DNA of 64,000 nucleotides from Leptoclinus maculatus (taxonomy: Eukaryota > Chordata > Actinopteri > Perciformes > Stichaeidae): the NCBI GenBank assembly GCA_032191485.1, contig JAVDOI010000011.1, forward strand, positions 19,564,887-19,628,886, in the 5' to 3' direction. Below are positions 1-19,426 of the stretch, one piece after another; the first letter of the stretch is position 1; the number at the start of each line of letters is the position of its first letter. Both the position numbers and the translations under genes were made by a program. The notes beneath the pieces were generated by a model that was given only the letters and a program-made list of their open reading frames with translations, was not told the DNA's origin and made no database searches.

Positions 1-2150
1 CCATACTAGTTACTAGTTTGATTTTGACCATTTCTTTTTCTTTTCCTACGTAATCTGTCTTTCACAAGCACCTACTTTATGACAAATCCCTTTAGGTGTT
101 TGTAAGGTTATTGGTTAAGAATAGGGCTGGTCATGTTTTTCTTTTACTTTCTGTAAAGACCAAACATAATGTATTTTTATAATTTCTTTTATTACTTTTT
201 TCTGAAATCAAACTGGGAGCTGATGCTAGTTGTTATGTGCTAAATGTTAAGATATGTCGTCTTTAATGTTTGGAAATATGAAAGGGTTTATCATTCCAGT
301 TGTATTAATTTGTCAGTGTCCATTATCATAAGGTATTATTGTTACTAATGTTCAGCTGAACATTCACTTAATTCGAGGGGGAAGTGCTGTACACTGACTT
401 TAATTATTGCATTAACAATGCAACATAGTAAACTGTTCAATTGTTTCAGCCTGAAGTTGTACACATCAATTCGCCAACATCAAGGTTAAGAATAAATAAA
501 GAGGACCGTTGCAACTTTAGTGCCAAATATAATGACATCACCACTGAGGTGTTGTTATTCATTTAGTACAGAGCTGTTAACTGATCTCCTGACTCACTAT
601 TCCTCTTCACAATGACTTCATTCAGAAAAATGAGATAAGATGCACTTTATTGGTCTCACATGGCATCGAATCCTTATTGTGATCTTTGAAGTTTACTATC
701 ATGCAGGCACAAAAAAAAAAAAGAGCAAATACAACTGCTTCTCGTGTCCTGAATCCACCTCCAGACTCTTGACACCTTCAGCAAATAGAAACACCACAAG
801 TCGACGGCACGCACTTTCTTCTGGGACAAAGATGACAGGGCTCCTACAATGCTTCGCTGGGAAACCCAACACTGTCCTACTATATATAGCGGGGCCTTTC
901 ACACTGTGCATGACTGCTCGTGTCGAGTCACATGATTCAAGAAATATGGGTGGACACACACACACACACGCGCGCGCGCGCGTGCGCACGCACACACACA
1001 CACGTACGCTCTTCGCCCACATACAGAGGCGCGTCCACGAAGGCTACACGGGGTGTGGAGATGGCGAGGGAATGAGAAGTTTTATTGAGTTGGCTCTGAC
1101 GTGTTGCTTTCCCGTGACCTGACTCCCATTTGCTCTGTCTCCCCGAGCGTCTCGCGCTCCGTCTCGCTCTAAACCACATGCTAATCAGCTCTCTGTGCTC
1201 CCTGTTTGATCTCCGCTGGGCTGTTTTCTGACGCATCCCACTGAATAGATAATCATTGTGTAAGTGACCGCCATCGGCCGCTTCTCTGTCTCTTCCCTTA
1301 TCAGCAACCCCCCCCCCCCGTGCTGAATGCACGCTATAACCATATGAACAGACTCAACTGTGTTAAATTAAAAGAAGAAGAAAAAAAGAGATTAAATCAG
1401 TCTTTCAGTTGCATTCATTTATTGTTTTTCACACCAATAAAATACATAGAAAGTCATTTGGGAATTACCCAACACAAATACAAATAAAAGGTATATTACA
1501 AAAGTTTAAAGTGTCAGCAGGAGCAAAGCTTTAGCAGGGAATTAGTGACCAAGTAAAGGGAATATGTGATCCAATAGTTAGGTAGTAACTTCAGCTCAAA
1601 CACTCCTAACCTTTTAGATGAATTACTGCTACGTCTCTCATGGTATCACGTGTCCTTACAAGAAGGATTTATTATTTTTCTCTCATCTGATGTCCCTTTC
1701 ATGCTGCAGTGCAGTCTGTAGACACTAGAATCGAAATGAGACGTTAACCACGAGGTTAAAGTGCTGACTCAAAAAAGCTGTGGGGGTGTGTGAGGGTGTT
1801 TAAATCCTTGTTGGTTGATCAGCATTGGAGCTGTTCGTAGAAGCATCCCCTCCACATTTATGACAATGCAGGGCAGTCATCCAAAACATGTTAGCTTTTA
1901 AGGGCCAAAAAGTACAATTTTCTTCCCCAGCCAAGTTTGCCACGTGACCATGACCAGCCTGTCCCGTGACTCAATCCGACGGGTCATGTGTTTCACTAAC
2001 TGGAGACCTGACTGAAGGCCAAAAGGCCCCAAAAACAAGCAGGAAGTGAAGATGCTCACAATGGAAGTGTCTGTTGATGTCCGTTGATGTCTGTGTGTCG
2101 CAGAATGTAACGCATTACAAATATTAAATATGATGCTCGAAAAAAAAACG
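1..2150. other. Non-coding flank downstream of the SH2D4-like gene
   Basis: I see no supportable gene. A mixed CA/CG tract lies at about 952-1003. ATAAGATGCACTTTATTGG (636-654) resembles the reversed 3' tail of fish non-LTR elements. The open frames at 640-1332 cross the CA/CG tract and have no recognisable content. Confidence 0.5.
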
Positions 2151-2346
2151 TTCTCATCACAGCGTCAACTTGCTTGTTTTCCAGAGCTATCAGCCACATA
2201 TTGTGGTGTCTGTTGTTTCCGTTGTCATGGAGATGATTTAGTTGTTATCGTGTGACATCAGTATGGATTTTCCGTCACATGATAGCGGTTGTGTGATGCG
2301 GCTGATAGCTCTGGATAAGCCAAGTGAGTGGACCTTGTGATGAGAA
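2151..2346. mobile_element. Small MITE/foldback element with about 50-bp inverted termini
   Basis: The left end (TTCTCATCACA, then CCAGAGCTATCAGCC) is repeated as an imperfect inverted copy at the right end (GGCTGATAGCTCTGG, then TGTGATGAGAA). The inner 15 bp of the arms are a perfect match. Total length is about 196 bp and no coding capacity is seen, as expected for a non-autonomous DNA element. Family not identified. Confidence 0.65.
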
Positions 2347-2399
2347 TTTTGTCTCAAACTGCTGTTTCCAAGGTCAAGAATTGACCTTTACGCTCAATT

Positions 2400-2840
2400 A
2401 ACTTCTATAACTTCATTAAAGCTCGTCTTTATCCACCTTATTACTTTTGGCCCACAAAAATCACAGCACTTTGAGAGTCTACGGCCGTGATTTGAGCTAA
2501 ATGCTAAGGTCAGCATGCTAACATGCTCACAATGAGAAAAATGTCATTTTTACCATGTTCACCATCAGAGCACAGCATGTTGGAATGCTAATATTTAAGC
2601 ATTAGCCCTGAACACAAAGTACAGATAGAAATGTCAATAGTTATTTGGCCATAAATCAAAATATTGCACCACATGTTGGTGCTAGAGGACAACTCAGGGG
2701 ATCACCAAAGTCAGGATTCATCCAATCGTAGAGATATTTCAGTCTGGACCAGTATGAATATGATAGAGAGTAAAAAAAGAGCCCTAATTTTAAAGCATGA
2801 GTCAGGTAATTAACCTCATTACTAAATCCAGTGTGCTGGA
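2400..2840. repeat. Interspersed teleost repeat (CATGCTAACATGCTCACAAT type)
   Basis: The stretch holds GCATGCTAACATGCTCACAA, and the phrases GGTGCTAGAGGA and GGGGATCACCAAAGTCA. I recall these from abundant non-coding repeats of percomorph fishes. A related copy lies at 35885-36110. No terminal structure was defined by eye. Confidence 0.4.
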
Positions 2841-3049
2841 GTAGCCAAAGCATCATTCACTGTCCAAATACTACACTGATTCCCACAAGCTTGGTGGATC
2901 ATAGTCGTAGACGTGACGCCATGACATCCTGTTCACTCATTCACATAAAAAAAGACCCTCGTCATGTAGAAAGCAGACTGTTAAAGGCCTGGTTCAGGTG
3001 TCAGGAGGCAGGTGTGTGTGTGTGTGTTCATAGGTGAACATGAATGATT

Positions 3050-3318
3050 GCAAACTGTTTTTGGAAACCAGTGAGTTTATTATTTACCATGAATTCAGTC
3101 CTTTTATTCCCCCCAAAAAACCTGCACCCTTGTGATTGATAAACTGGATCGGTCCGTGGTGTTAAGTTACATGGACCACATTTAAAACAGTTTAAAGCTT
3201 TGATCAAACACATGTTTCCGCTCCTGATAACCTCTGCTTATGACTTCTGAATAAGAAAACTTAACATTAACACTCATTTATCAAGTGCAGCACAGTGTTT
3301 TTCCACCTGTATTCAACA

Positions 3319-3371
<53 letters not shown>

Positions 3372-3751
3372 CGTGCGTGCGTGTGTGTGTCTCCGGACAT
3401 CTCTGTGTCTGCCTGTCAATCACACAAACCATGTGGGCCGCATTTGAACTCGGCAACATCAAAGCTGCTTCATTTTCTCATCGAGGTTGACTTCGGTTGA
3501 AAAAGCTTTCAAGTCTTTCTCTCTCTCCACCCCTCCCCCCCCACCCCCCCAGACGTTTCTCCGTCTGTGGGTCGGTCCGTGCATCGCGGCCTTACAAAGT
3601 GTATCTCAGGTCACCACTCAGGTTCAAAGAGGGATCCTTTCCTCTGTGTGGCCTCATCCTGGTCCATCAGTGTCCAACTGAGCCATTCTTTTTCTGAGTA
3701 CAGCTCTGGCTCTGTGTCACAGTGTGGCCTCGTCGCGGCCTGGACACACCT
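3050..3751 (-). other. Probable 3'UTR of the SH2D4-like gene
   Basis: No open frame continues beyond the stop. Two AATAAA signals on the minus strand (forward TTTATT at 3103-3108 and 3076-3081) would end the transcript near 3050. A (TG)n tract at 3322-3390 lies inside. The true polyadenylation site is not shown by sequence alone. Confidence 0.35.
3322..3390. repeat. (TG)n microsatellite
   Basis: Uninterrupted TG dinucleotides followed by a short GCGT variant block, inside the putative 3'UTR of the SH2D4-like gene. Confidence 0.9.
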
Positions 3752-3900
3752 TCAGTTCGAGTGGATCAAGGGCGCGCTGCTTTTCTGTAGGTGAGCAGGT
3801 TTGGTGGGTATGGGGGGTTTGGTGTAGGCGGGTGTGCTGTGAGGATCCTCTGCGAACGCCTTCCTGAGCTGCGCCACGCGGCCTCCGTAGTGTGAACTCT
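3752..3900 (-). CDS. SH2D4-like terminal coding exon 5
   Basis: Residues 210-258 with stop TGA at 3754-3752. It encodes SSHYGGRVAQLRKAFAEDP and ends with the proline motif PAYTKPPIPTKPAHLQ and SAPLIHSN. The acceptor is CTCCTCAG. No GT donor that keeps the frame open is seen before the stop, so this looks like a true last coding exon. Confidence 0.75.
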
Positions 3901-6900
3901 CTGAGGAGGGGAGAGGGAGGCAGGGTGAGTTTTCAAGATTGATTCACCTCTGAGCTCATATTTATTTATATTATTATATTATTGTAATAATGTACTCTAT
4001 CCTGTCTGTCGACAGCTCCGCCCTTCCAGCACAAATCATCTGTGTTCTATGTAGCTGTGAAAAGCGTGTGTCTCGTTAATATGATATAATAGTGACAGAC
4101 CCCTTCATTAAGCTCTGTGACAATGGATGATTCAATCCAATAAAGGCTTTATTTATCTGATTGAAAACCTGTTGAGAACATCGAATCTTTCTCTGAAAAA
4201 TAAACCGAAAATAGAGACGCATGGCTTTCATTGGAGCACAACGATAAGCAGGTAGATGATGTTTCTGACAAACGACTTATGATGCAAGCAGTGTTGGTAA
4301 GAAGTGCATTTACTCATCAGGCATTGTACTTAAGGATAATTCTGAGGTTCTTAAACGTTTTGCTCACAGTTTGTCTTACCTTCTCTTATCATTTCTATTG
4401 ATATGTAAGTCCTCTAGCTGTTAAGAGTCAGTGAATGTGTAATCATAGAGCTCTCCTCCCTCCTCTCTGGTGGTGTTACCTCTGTCCTGGGGTCCGGTCC
4501 TCTCTGTGTCTGACAGCTGGGCCTCCAGCGGCGGCCGGTTGCCACGGCTACCGAGATGGGGCCTGTAGAGAGGAGTCCAGTCGCCGTGGTTGTCCGAGCT
4601 GCCGCCTGACTCGCCGTCGCTGTCCTCGGCGGGGTCCTTCGGGTCGTCGTCGGCGCTGCAGGAGTCCTCCTCAGACCACCGGTCGTGTGGGGAAGCCGGG
4701 TCATCCTGAATGTGGAGGACACAATTTGATGGTGAGACTCGGACACGCGGCTCGTCTCCCCCGCCAGGCTTCAAACCCCCCCTCCCCCAAACAAGCACAT
4801 GCACTCACGCAGACGTCTGTGAGGGACAGCTCTTCTTTAAAGCCGAGCTGCTCGGCCTCTCTTCCTGTCAGCAAGTCCACCGGCTGGATGCCGTGCACAT
4901 TATCAGTGTGGACTCTGGAAAGACAAAGACGACCATTTTTAGTCCCTCAGACAGAACGTCGTAACCTTTGAATCAATCCCCCGCAGTTAGTCATATGGCA
5001 AATAACTTCTATAATCCAATTAGGACGAGGAGACGGCTCGCTGACTGACACTCTTTAGCTATCAAAGTCAATCAGAGCATTTGTTCAAGGAAGTAAAAGC
5101 TTTATTGCGGTGGATGTTCTCATGTGTTGGTTTAGAAACGCTACGAGACAAAGTCCATCACTCAAAAAACTCTTATGAAATACACTGTTAATTCACGTTC
5201 AAATTAAAATAAAGAAAATCTAACAAACAGAGGTGAGTTTTGCATTTGATTTGCACATTCTGGATTTTGTTGCTTGACAGAAGTAGTAGATTCTCATTAT
5301 TGACTCATTAATAAATCAACCTACTGCTGCAGAACAAAGGTCTCTGGGTTCCTTCTACAGTAAACAGCCAGCAAACGGATACTGTTGCTACGGAGCGTGC
5401 TTTTGTACTTACTAATCACACTTAGGTCGATGACAAAACCCCCCCCAAATGAGTAAATCAGTTTAAAGGATTCTTTGTTGTGTTTTTCGTGTGTGTGCCT
5501 ACCTGTTGTTCATGAGGCTCTGGAGGAGTTTGGAGGACCTGAACTCGTCCATCTCTCCGATCACACTGACGCTCACGTCTCCATCCCGACCCAGCAGCCA
5601 CTTCACATGTTTGTTGTCGGCTGGAGGAGAAAGAAAAGATTTAAAAAATGGTTAAGATTTCTGTCTCTCAGTAAGATTCCATCTCATGAATTGTTATTCT
5701 GGCTTTTATCCAGAAGGTGGTGCTGTCCTATCAGTATTGAGGGCTTCACTGTTTCCCATTTGTGCTCTTTTATTCAATTGGAGTAAATTCTTTGTGTCTC
5801 ACTGCAAAAACATCAGTCAGATATTGAATACTGATGAACCATGTTTAAATAATTTGGGATCGTTACAGAAGGAAAAGAACATGGTTAATAACAGGGTTCA
5901 CAGAAACTCCCTCGAATGTAGGATTTGGAAAGAGCCCAAAACCTTCTCTTTCACTCTCTTAATATTCATAATGCATTTTAAATAAACAACTTATGTAATA
6001 ATGTAATTCATTGTATCTTTTTTTGTTTGCTTATCTTCAAATAATAATAATCAGAAATCAATTCCAAACACAACAACGATTTAGTCTTTTAGTTGTGACC
6101 TCATCATGACACAGTCGGCAGAAATAACACCCCCCTCCCAACGCCCAATGTGTGACAACAGGTGTTTTCCAAAAAAAAAAGAGAAAAACACCTGCCATGA
6201 CATCACTGATCGGGGTGTGGCCTGAAAGTTCAAATCCTCAGAGAGCTGTACAGCAGCACTTTTCCACCAATAGGATTTCAATGCAGATTTGCCCTTTCGA
6301 AGACGCAGTGTAGGCAACAGATGCCGTAGGAGTCCACGGACACGATCGGCTCCGAACAGCGGACTGACTACACAGATTTCTAAGAAACCAGCAAACAAAG
6401 GCCGCTCTGTTTCCTCTCCACATTTTAGGGAATGACTCGTGTTTGCCCACAGTCACGCAGCACATAAAGGGACATTGTGTGGATGTCTCAGTCTGATGTC
6501 ACCTGACCAAAAGACTATCTCTGACATCAGTCACAACACACCTTTATGATTCCACTCTGAGTTACAAGAAAAGGAGGCCGTTTCCAGTGCAGAAGTGAGG
6601 TGTGTGTCGTTGTCACTACCACACCTACAAATGAAGAAATGCGGCGCGAAACGGAGTCGTGTTTAATAGTTCTGTGACATTTATGGGCCTGCATGCACAC
6701 CTAATGATTGTCCTTTCCCGACAACAGCGCAGCGGACAAAGGCTGAAAGAGGACTAACTGGATTGTATGTTGTGCAACATGAATACACAGAACACAACAC
6801 ACACTCTCCAGTGACATGGCACAGATTGAGTCAACAAAGACGGCAACTTGATATGTAATTTAAAGCGAGGCGACGCCCCAAAACCACAGGGCTTACTCAA

Positions 6901-6959
6901 TCTTATTCAGCTTTCAGCCGGTAGAACGGTTCGACAGGCGGTGATAGAGGCTGTCTGTC

Positions 6960-7032
<73 letters not shown>

Positions 7033-8608
7033 GTGCGTGTGCGGAGGCGATAGGGTCTCAGTGAGTCAGAGAAACACCTTAAATGGAGGAAAGGTTGGTG
7101 AAATGAGTGAGACTGGAAGGTAGAACCGAGGGACACATGGGTCACTGACTCTGGACTCGATCACTTTGTGCGTAATTTAAACACATTAATCAGATTGGTA
7201 ACATGAGAGGGTGTTACTACACAGCTTGTGTATCGTGTGCGCTCGGAGTTGAGAAGATTTCTACTCATGAATTAGTTGTGAAAGGGCTTGAATGTACAAT
7301 CTTGTAACATCTGAAATATAAGCTGTAATAAAGAGTGAGTGTGCGTTTGCAGACCCCTAAATGTTAGCCAGCGATAGAAAGACTTAGTAGTAATAGTGAT
7401 TAGTTGTTAGTCTTCATACAGACTTTTTGTGTGGTACTTGTATGAGCATTAAACAGGACTATGATTAAGAAAAAACATGGAAGTCATAAATGTGACTCCC
7501 CTCCAGTACATATTTTTGACTAGCAAACAAAGTCTGTGGGAATTTCTAATTGGGGATTTCTTCGTATTCAGTTGGCTGCATTCTCACACCTAACCACTAG
7601 ATGACACTAAATCCTACACACTGTTCCTTTAAATTATATTTCCTGGAAGTCTGATAATGCTGTTTCATATACTATCAATGGCAGCTACAGCCCTGATACT
7701 TGACATATTTAGAAGGCGAAAAAAAACAGATTCAAGTTCAACATTTCGGGAAATATTTGTCCATTAAATATGAAGCTACAGCCAGCAGCTGCTTAGCTTA
7801 GCTTAGCAAAAAGACTGGAAAACTGGGAAAAGGGAAGTCTGGCTTTGTCACAGAGACTCCAGGAAGTCAGCGCCCAAGAAAAATATGCCTTGCAAATAAC
7901 CCCCGTAAAACAGCAACTTATTGTTTTTACACTAAATAAATAAATCATATTAATTAGTGAGCTTTAGAGGTGCTGGTTACCCTCAAACAGAGCTAAGCTA
8001 GTTAGCTGTTGTCAGTCTTTATGCTAAAGTTAAGCTAACCCGCTTAATCTTACGATCTAAATCTCTGCAAAACAATCAAAGAAGCATCTGAAATATTTGT
8101 ATGAGGAATAAATGTCTGATTCGAGGTACAGATAATCATTATTAGACTGTCATTTTGTCAGTTCATCGCTGCCAAATTAGTTGTGACACCTGTTTTACTG
8201 TAAAGAAATGAGACCATGTAAGAGACGCAGCTTTGATCTCCTGTCAGAGTTATGTCACTGCCCGTCATACCAAAGACCAAATTTCGCAGAGACCCTGATC
8301 CTTCCTGCTACTTTAGTCAGCGCTTTCCTCTTCTGCTCTACTGTAAATCATGCTCATACTATAGTGTCATGTACGTGTTCTCCATGTACTTCAGTGTAAC
8401 CAGTAGAATGATGCCAGTGTTGCACTCTACCTTTCTTTGGCCTGTTGCTGCCGTCTTTTCCTTCCCTCTCCTCCCTCTCCTCGTGCTCTCTCCAGCGGCG
8501 TATCTGCTCCTCTCTCATCTTCAAGAAGAGGATCCTCTTCTGCTCCTCACTGAGGGCCTCCAGCACCTCAGGGTCCACCCACATGTCCTCAAGGATTTTA
8601 GCCAGCAT
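3752..8608 (-). CDS. SH2D4-related protein without an SH2 domain (5 coding exons, 258 aa)
   Basis: Coding exons on the minus strand are 8608-8431, 5620-5503, 4914-4809, 4705-4480 and 3900-3752. All junctions are GT-AG, phases match, and the total is 777 nt including TGA. The first 45 residues (MLAKILEDMWVDPEVLEAL, then SEEQKRILFLKMREEQIRRW) and the exon 2 block (VKWLLGRDGDVSVSVIGE) match the N-terminal region of SH2D4A/SH2D4B, which are cytoplasmic adaptors. The middle (about 120-210) is acidic and Ser-rich. The C-terminus holds a proline motif (KPPIPTKP) and stops after PLIHSN. SH2D4A carries an SH2 domain after a similar proline-rich stretch. None follows here, and I see no SH2-like exon in the 3.75 kb downstream. 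I infer a scaffold role only; the function is unknown. A coding-sequence loss of SH2 or an old SH2-less paralogue are both possible. Confidence 0.82.
4480..4705 (-). CDS. SH2D4-like coding exon 4 (acidic Ser-rich linker)
   Basis: Residues about 135-209. It starts DDPASPHDRWSEEDSC, and acidic Ser/Asp runs follow. The acceptor is ACATTCAG and the donor ACAGAG|GTAACA. Reading through the donor would give an alternative end (GNTTREEGGELYDYTFTDS, then stop), so an intron-retained C-terminus is conceivable. The spliced version joins in phase to exon 5 as DRESSHYGG. Confidence 0.75.
4809..4914 (-). CDS. SH2D4-like coding exon 3
   Basis: Residues about 99-134, RVHTDNVHGIQPVDLLTGR then EAEQLGFKEELSLTDVC. 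The acceptor is TTTCCAG and the donor CTGC|GTGAGT. Reading phase is retained on both sides. No domain is recognised. Confidence 0.75.
5503..5620 (-). CDS. SH2D4-like coding exon 2
   Basis: Residues 60-98. The acceptor is CTCCTCCAG and the donor AACAG|GTAGGC. It encodes ADNKHVKWLLGRDGD and VSVSVIGEMDEF, equivalent to the SH2D4A segment around VHWKLGADKEVWVWVMGE. The two aromatic W residues of the mammalian VWVWV are replaced by S here. Confidence 0.85.
6965..7029. repeat. (CA)n microsatellite
   Basis: About 65 bp of uninterrupted CA within intron 1 of the SH2D4-like gene. It creates spurious THTHTH and CVCVCV open frames. Confidence 0.95.
7730..8060. mobile_element. Palindromic (foldback) teleost repeat, copy 1
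   Basis: The left part reads GAAGCTACAGCCAGCAGCTG then TTAGCTTAGCAAAAAGACTGG. The right part holds the inverted counterpart AGTCTTTATGCTAAAGTTAA then GCTAACCCGC. Between them are GACTCCAGGAAGTCAG and GTGAGCTTTAGAGGTGCTGG, phrases of a widespread palindromic fish MITE. It lies in intron 1 of the SH2D4-like gene. The arms are diverged, so the copy is old. Confidence 0.55.
8431..8608 (-). CDS. SH2D4-like coding exon 1
   Basis: Residues 1-59. The ATG at 8608 follows GGCGAG (G at -3), and the protein start agrees with the SH2D4A start (ML..IL..M..DP). The region is highly charged: the helical motif KMREEQIRRWREHEEREE is the family signature. The donor AAAG|GTAGAG leaves one base for the next exon. 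Confidence 0.85.
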
Positions 8609-8902
8609 CTCGCCTCTTTATCCCCGGTTGTCAGAGAAAAGTCCGTCAGTCCCCTCTGTCTCTCCGTCCGGCGGGTCGAGTTTCAGCGGTGGGGTACGAT
8701 CGCTCCTTTTTCCTGCCCTAGAGTCAGGTTCCCCTTTCTTTGAAGGATGTGGGATCGGGTGCAGTCTAACTGCTGGAGGTCACTGTCCTTTGTCAAGTCC
8801 TCTTCCTCTGTGCTGTGTAGGAGAGGGTCGGCCTCTCTGGAGGTGAAGGCACAGTGTGTCCGGTTTGACTGAGCTCTGAAGGTTGCTGTTGTGGTTTTCA
8901 CA

Positions 8903-8903
<1 letters not shown>

Positions 8904-8975
<72 letters not shown>

Positions 8976-9090
8976 AATCTACAGTATTGTTTAGTTTCCC
9001 TCCATTCAATCCTGTTCTGGCTGGCACATCACAAAAGTCCTGAAGCAAATAAGCCCCAATACTAAATGTAGTGTGTGTGTGTGTGTGTGT

Positions 9091-9173
<83 letters not shown>

Positions 9174-9288
9174 GGTGTGTGTTCATAGTGTTTACTCTGC
9201 ATACAGTTGGCAGAGAGAATACCTCTGTGCTTTCAAATACTGAAAGGCAAACAGGGGCAGGTTCAGTATGTCAACACACACACATGGA

Positions 9289-9331
<43 letters not shown>
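8904..9331. repeat. Compound (GA)n, (GT)n, (CA)n, (TA)n microsatellite block
   Basis: GA runs at 8904-8972, GT runs at about 9071-9172, CA at 9276-9319 and TA at 9320-9331, with short unique spacers. The block begins about 300 bp upstream of the SH2D4-like start codon, so it may sit in its 5'UTR or promoter-proximal intron. Confidence 0.9.
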
Positions 9332-9332
<1 letters not shown>

Positions 9333-11025
9333 GGGCGTAAATGACTTGCATGCTATCTGAGGCTAACAGACACAGATAGAGAGCAAAAAACAGTTATACT
9401 ATATATATATATATATATATATATAGTTGGGACTAAACTTAAACAATGCAGGACAAACTACAACAATGTGTTCATCTACTGATAAAGATAAAGAGATGTT
9501 AGTAGAGATAATACAATGTATCTAATATTCTCTAAATAACAAAAAAGTATCTGCTGACAATAAAATAATATAAGAGGAGTTCAAATGAAATAAATACAGT
9601 AATAGTATGGATAATATAAGACAACCACTAACCTCTCTCACACACACACACACACACACACTACTCTGACTGTTTTTAGCACCAATACCCATCAATACCC
9701 GTAACACTGACAGACATTAACAGCCTGACAGGTAGTCAGAACTCAGTCAGTTTAGTCCTCAAGAGAGAACAAAATGTTCACCTTAAACTGTGTGTAAACA
9801 CGCAGCATAAAAGCAGCCTCCACCCTGTACACACTTTTGAAAGATGTGACAGCGAGTTGCTGAGACAGAGCCAATAGGATCTGCGTCTGTGATAACAAGT
9901 TCACCAATCTGCACTTCGGGGCGGACCAGCGTTACGATTTATCAATACGAGGCTGACAAAAGAGAAATATCACCCTTTTTCAGTCGGTGTTTGAGGTGTG
10001 GCAGAAGTTGAACCATGGCATTATACTAAACCACAAACACCAGAATCATTCTGCGGTTTGAGGCCAAACTGAGCAGTAAAACTATTATTTTCTGCCTCTA
10101 ACAGCTGATGCAGGACCAATAAAACTTTAGCCAAACCCTAAACTTACAGTAGTTTCAATCCACTTATTTTCTAAGCATACTGTCACAGCCCAGATCACAA
10201 CGTGCAACGAAAATGCCGAGGCTCATGCAGCTGATGACCCCCCATTCAGCACCAACAGGACAACAACAGGGAGGCCTGCAGTGCATGGGACGAGGAGGGT
10301 CGTCACAATACACGGACAGCTTAACTGCCTCCGATTAGTCTTAGAACCAGCATCCTTTCATTCATTAACTCTGTCCGGCACCTCTCAAGTCTCTTTCAGC
10401 TGTAGTTTTTCTTTCCACAGTGAGGCTTTTGTGATGCTCTCGTTCGTTGTCTGTGGGGCGTGTTTGTCATTCATTCCATCACAATGTGGGAGCTGTGAGG
10501 CCCTTTAAAAGACTCTGTGATAAAAAAGCAATACAAAGAAACTGGACCTGACTTGAAGATTCAATACCAAACAGCCCACAAAGGCACACAAATTGGTCAG
10601 TTTTTCTATAAAAAAAAAGGAAAGAATCACACCAGTGAGCAGCCTTATACCTGCACAGCAGCTCCTCTTATATACATTGGAACACGGGCCCGGCAGCACG
10701 GCAGAGATATTGTGCCAAACTATTCGCAGACAATAACATCCCACACAGGAATACAACAATCACAACATGAGAATATAGCAGATCAACATCCACATGAAAA
10801 AAAGGCATTCAGGTCTGGCTCTGAGCCCGGGATTCGCTTCTGCCTGCAGAGCAAAGAAAAGAAACAAGGAGAGGAGAGGAGCGGAGAGGAAGGAGTGTGA
10901 GCGGCATACTGAGAGAAAAGTTTGAAAAGTCTCTCAGTGTGAGAAAACACTGGCCGTTTTCACAGCGACAGAGGAGAGACGTGCGAGATAAATGAGCTCA
11001 GGCGGGCCGTGGAATGGCAATCACA

Positions 11026-11030
<5 letters not shown>

Positions 11031-11078
<48 letters not shown>
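11031..11078. repeat. (GA)n microsatellite
   Basis: An uninterrupted GA tract, just beyond the putative minus-strand donor at 11108. Confidence 0.9.
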
Positions 11079-11081
<3 letters not shown>

Positions 11082-11108
11082 GACACGGAGGAGGGAAAGT
11101 GGACTCAC

Positions 11109-11250
11109 TCAGTGGCTGCCAGCCGGTTGTATCTTCCAGTGCTGCTCTGAGCTCCAGCACCTCTGTGAGAGCGGTATGATGAGTGTGTGACGTGAGCGAG
11201 TGTGCCTTTGTGTGTCTGTGTCTGTGTGTGTGTGGGATCAGAGCGGTCGT
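11109..11250 (-). promoter_or_regulatory. Possible non-coding first exon and 5' flank of the SH2D4-like gene
   Basis: On the minus strand the segment ends in a strong donor, CACTGA|GTGAGT (GT at 11108-11107). It lies upstream of coding exon 1 with a (GA)n run just inside the putative intron. The exon's 5' end is not defined, and no TATA box is evident. This is weak evidence, resting on one good donor in the right orientation. Confidence 0.25.

Positions 11251-19426
<8,176 letters not shown>

Noticed and set aside
1..3750. SH2-domain exon for the SH2D4-like gene downstream on the minus strand
   Set aside because: I searched the minus-strand frames for FLIRVS- and WFHG-like motifs and found none.
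8252..8846. Plus-strand frames of 133-163 codons over the SH2D4-like first exon
   Set aside because: They are antisense shadows of the real minus-strand exon and its 5' flank.
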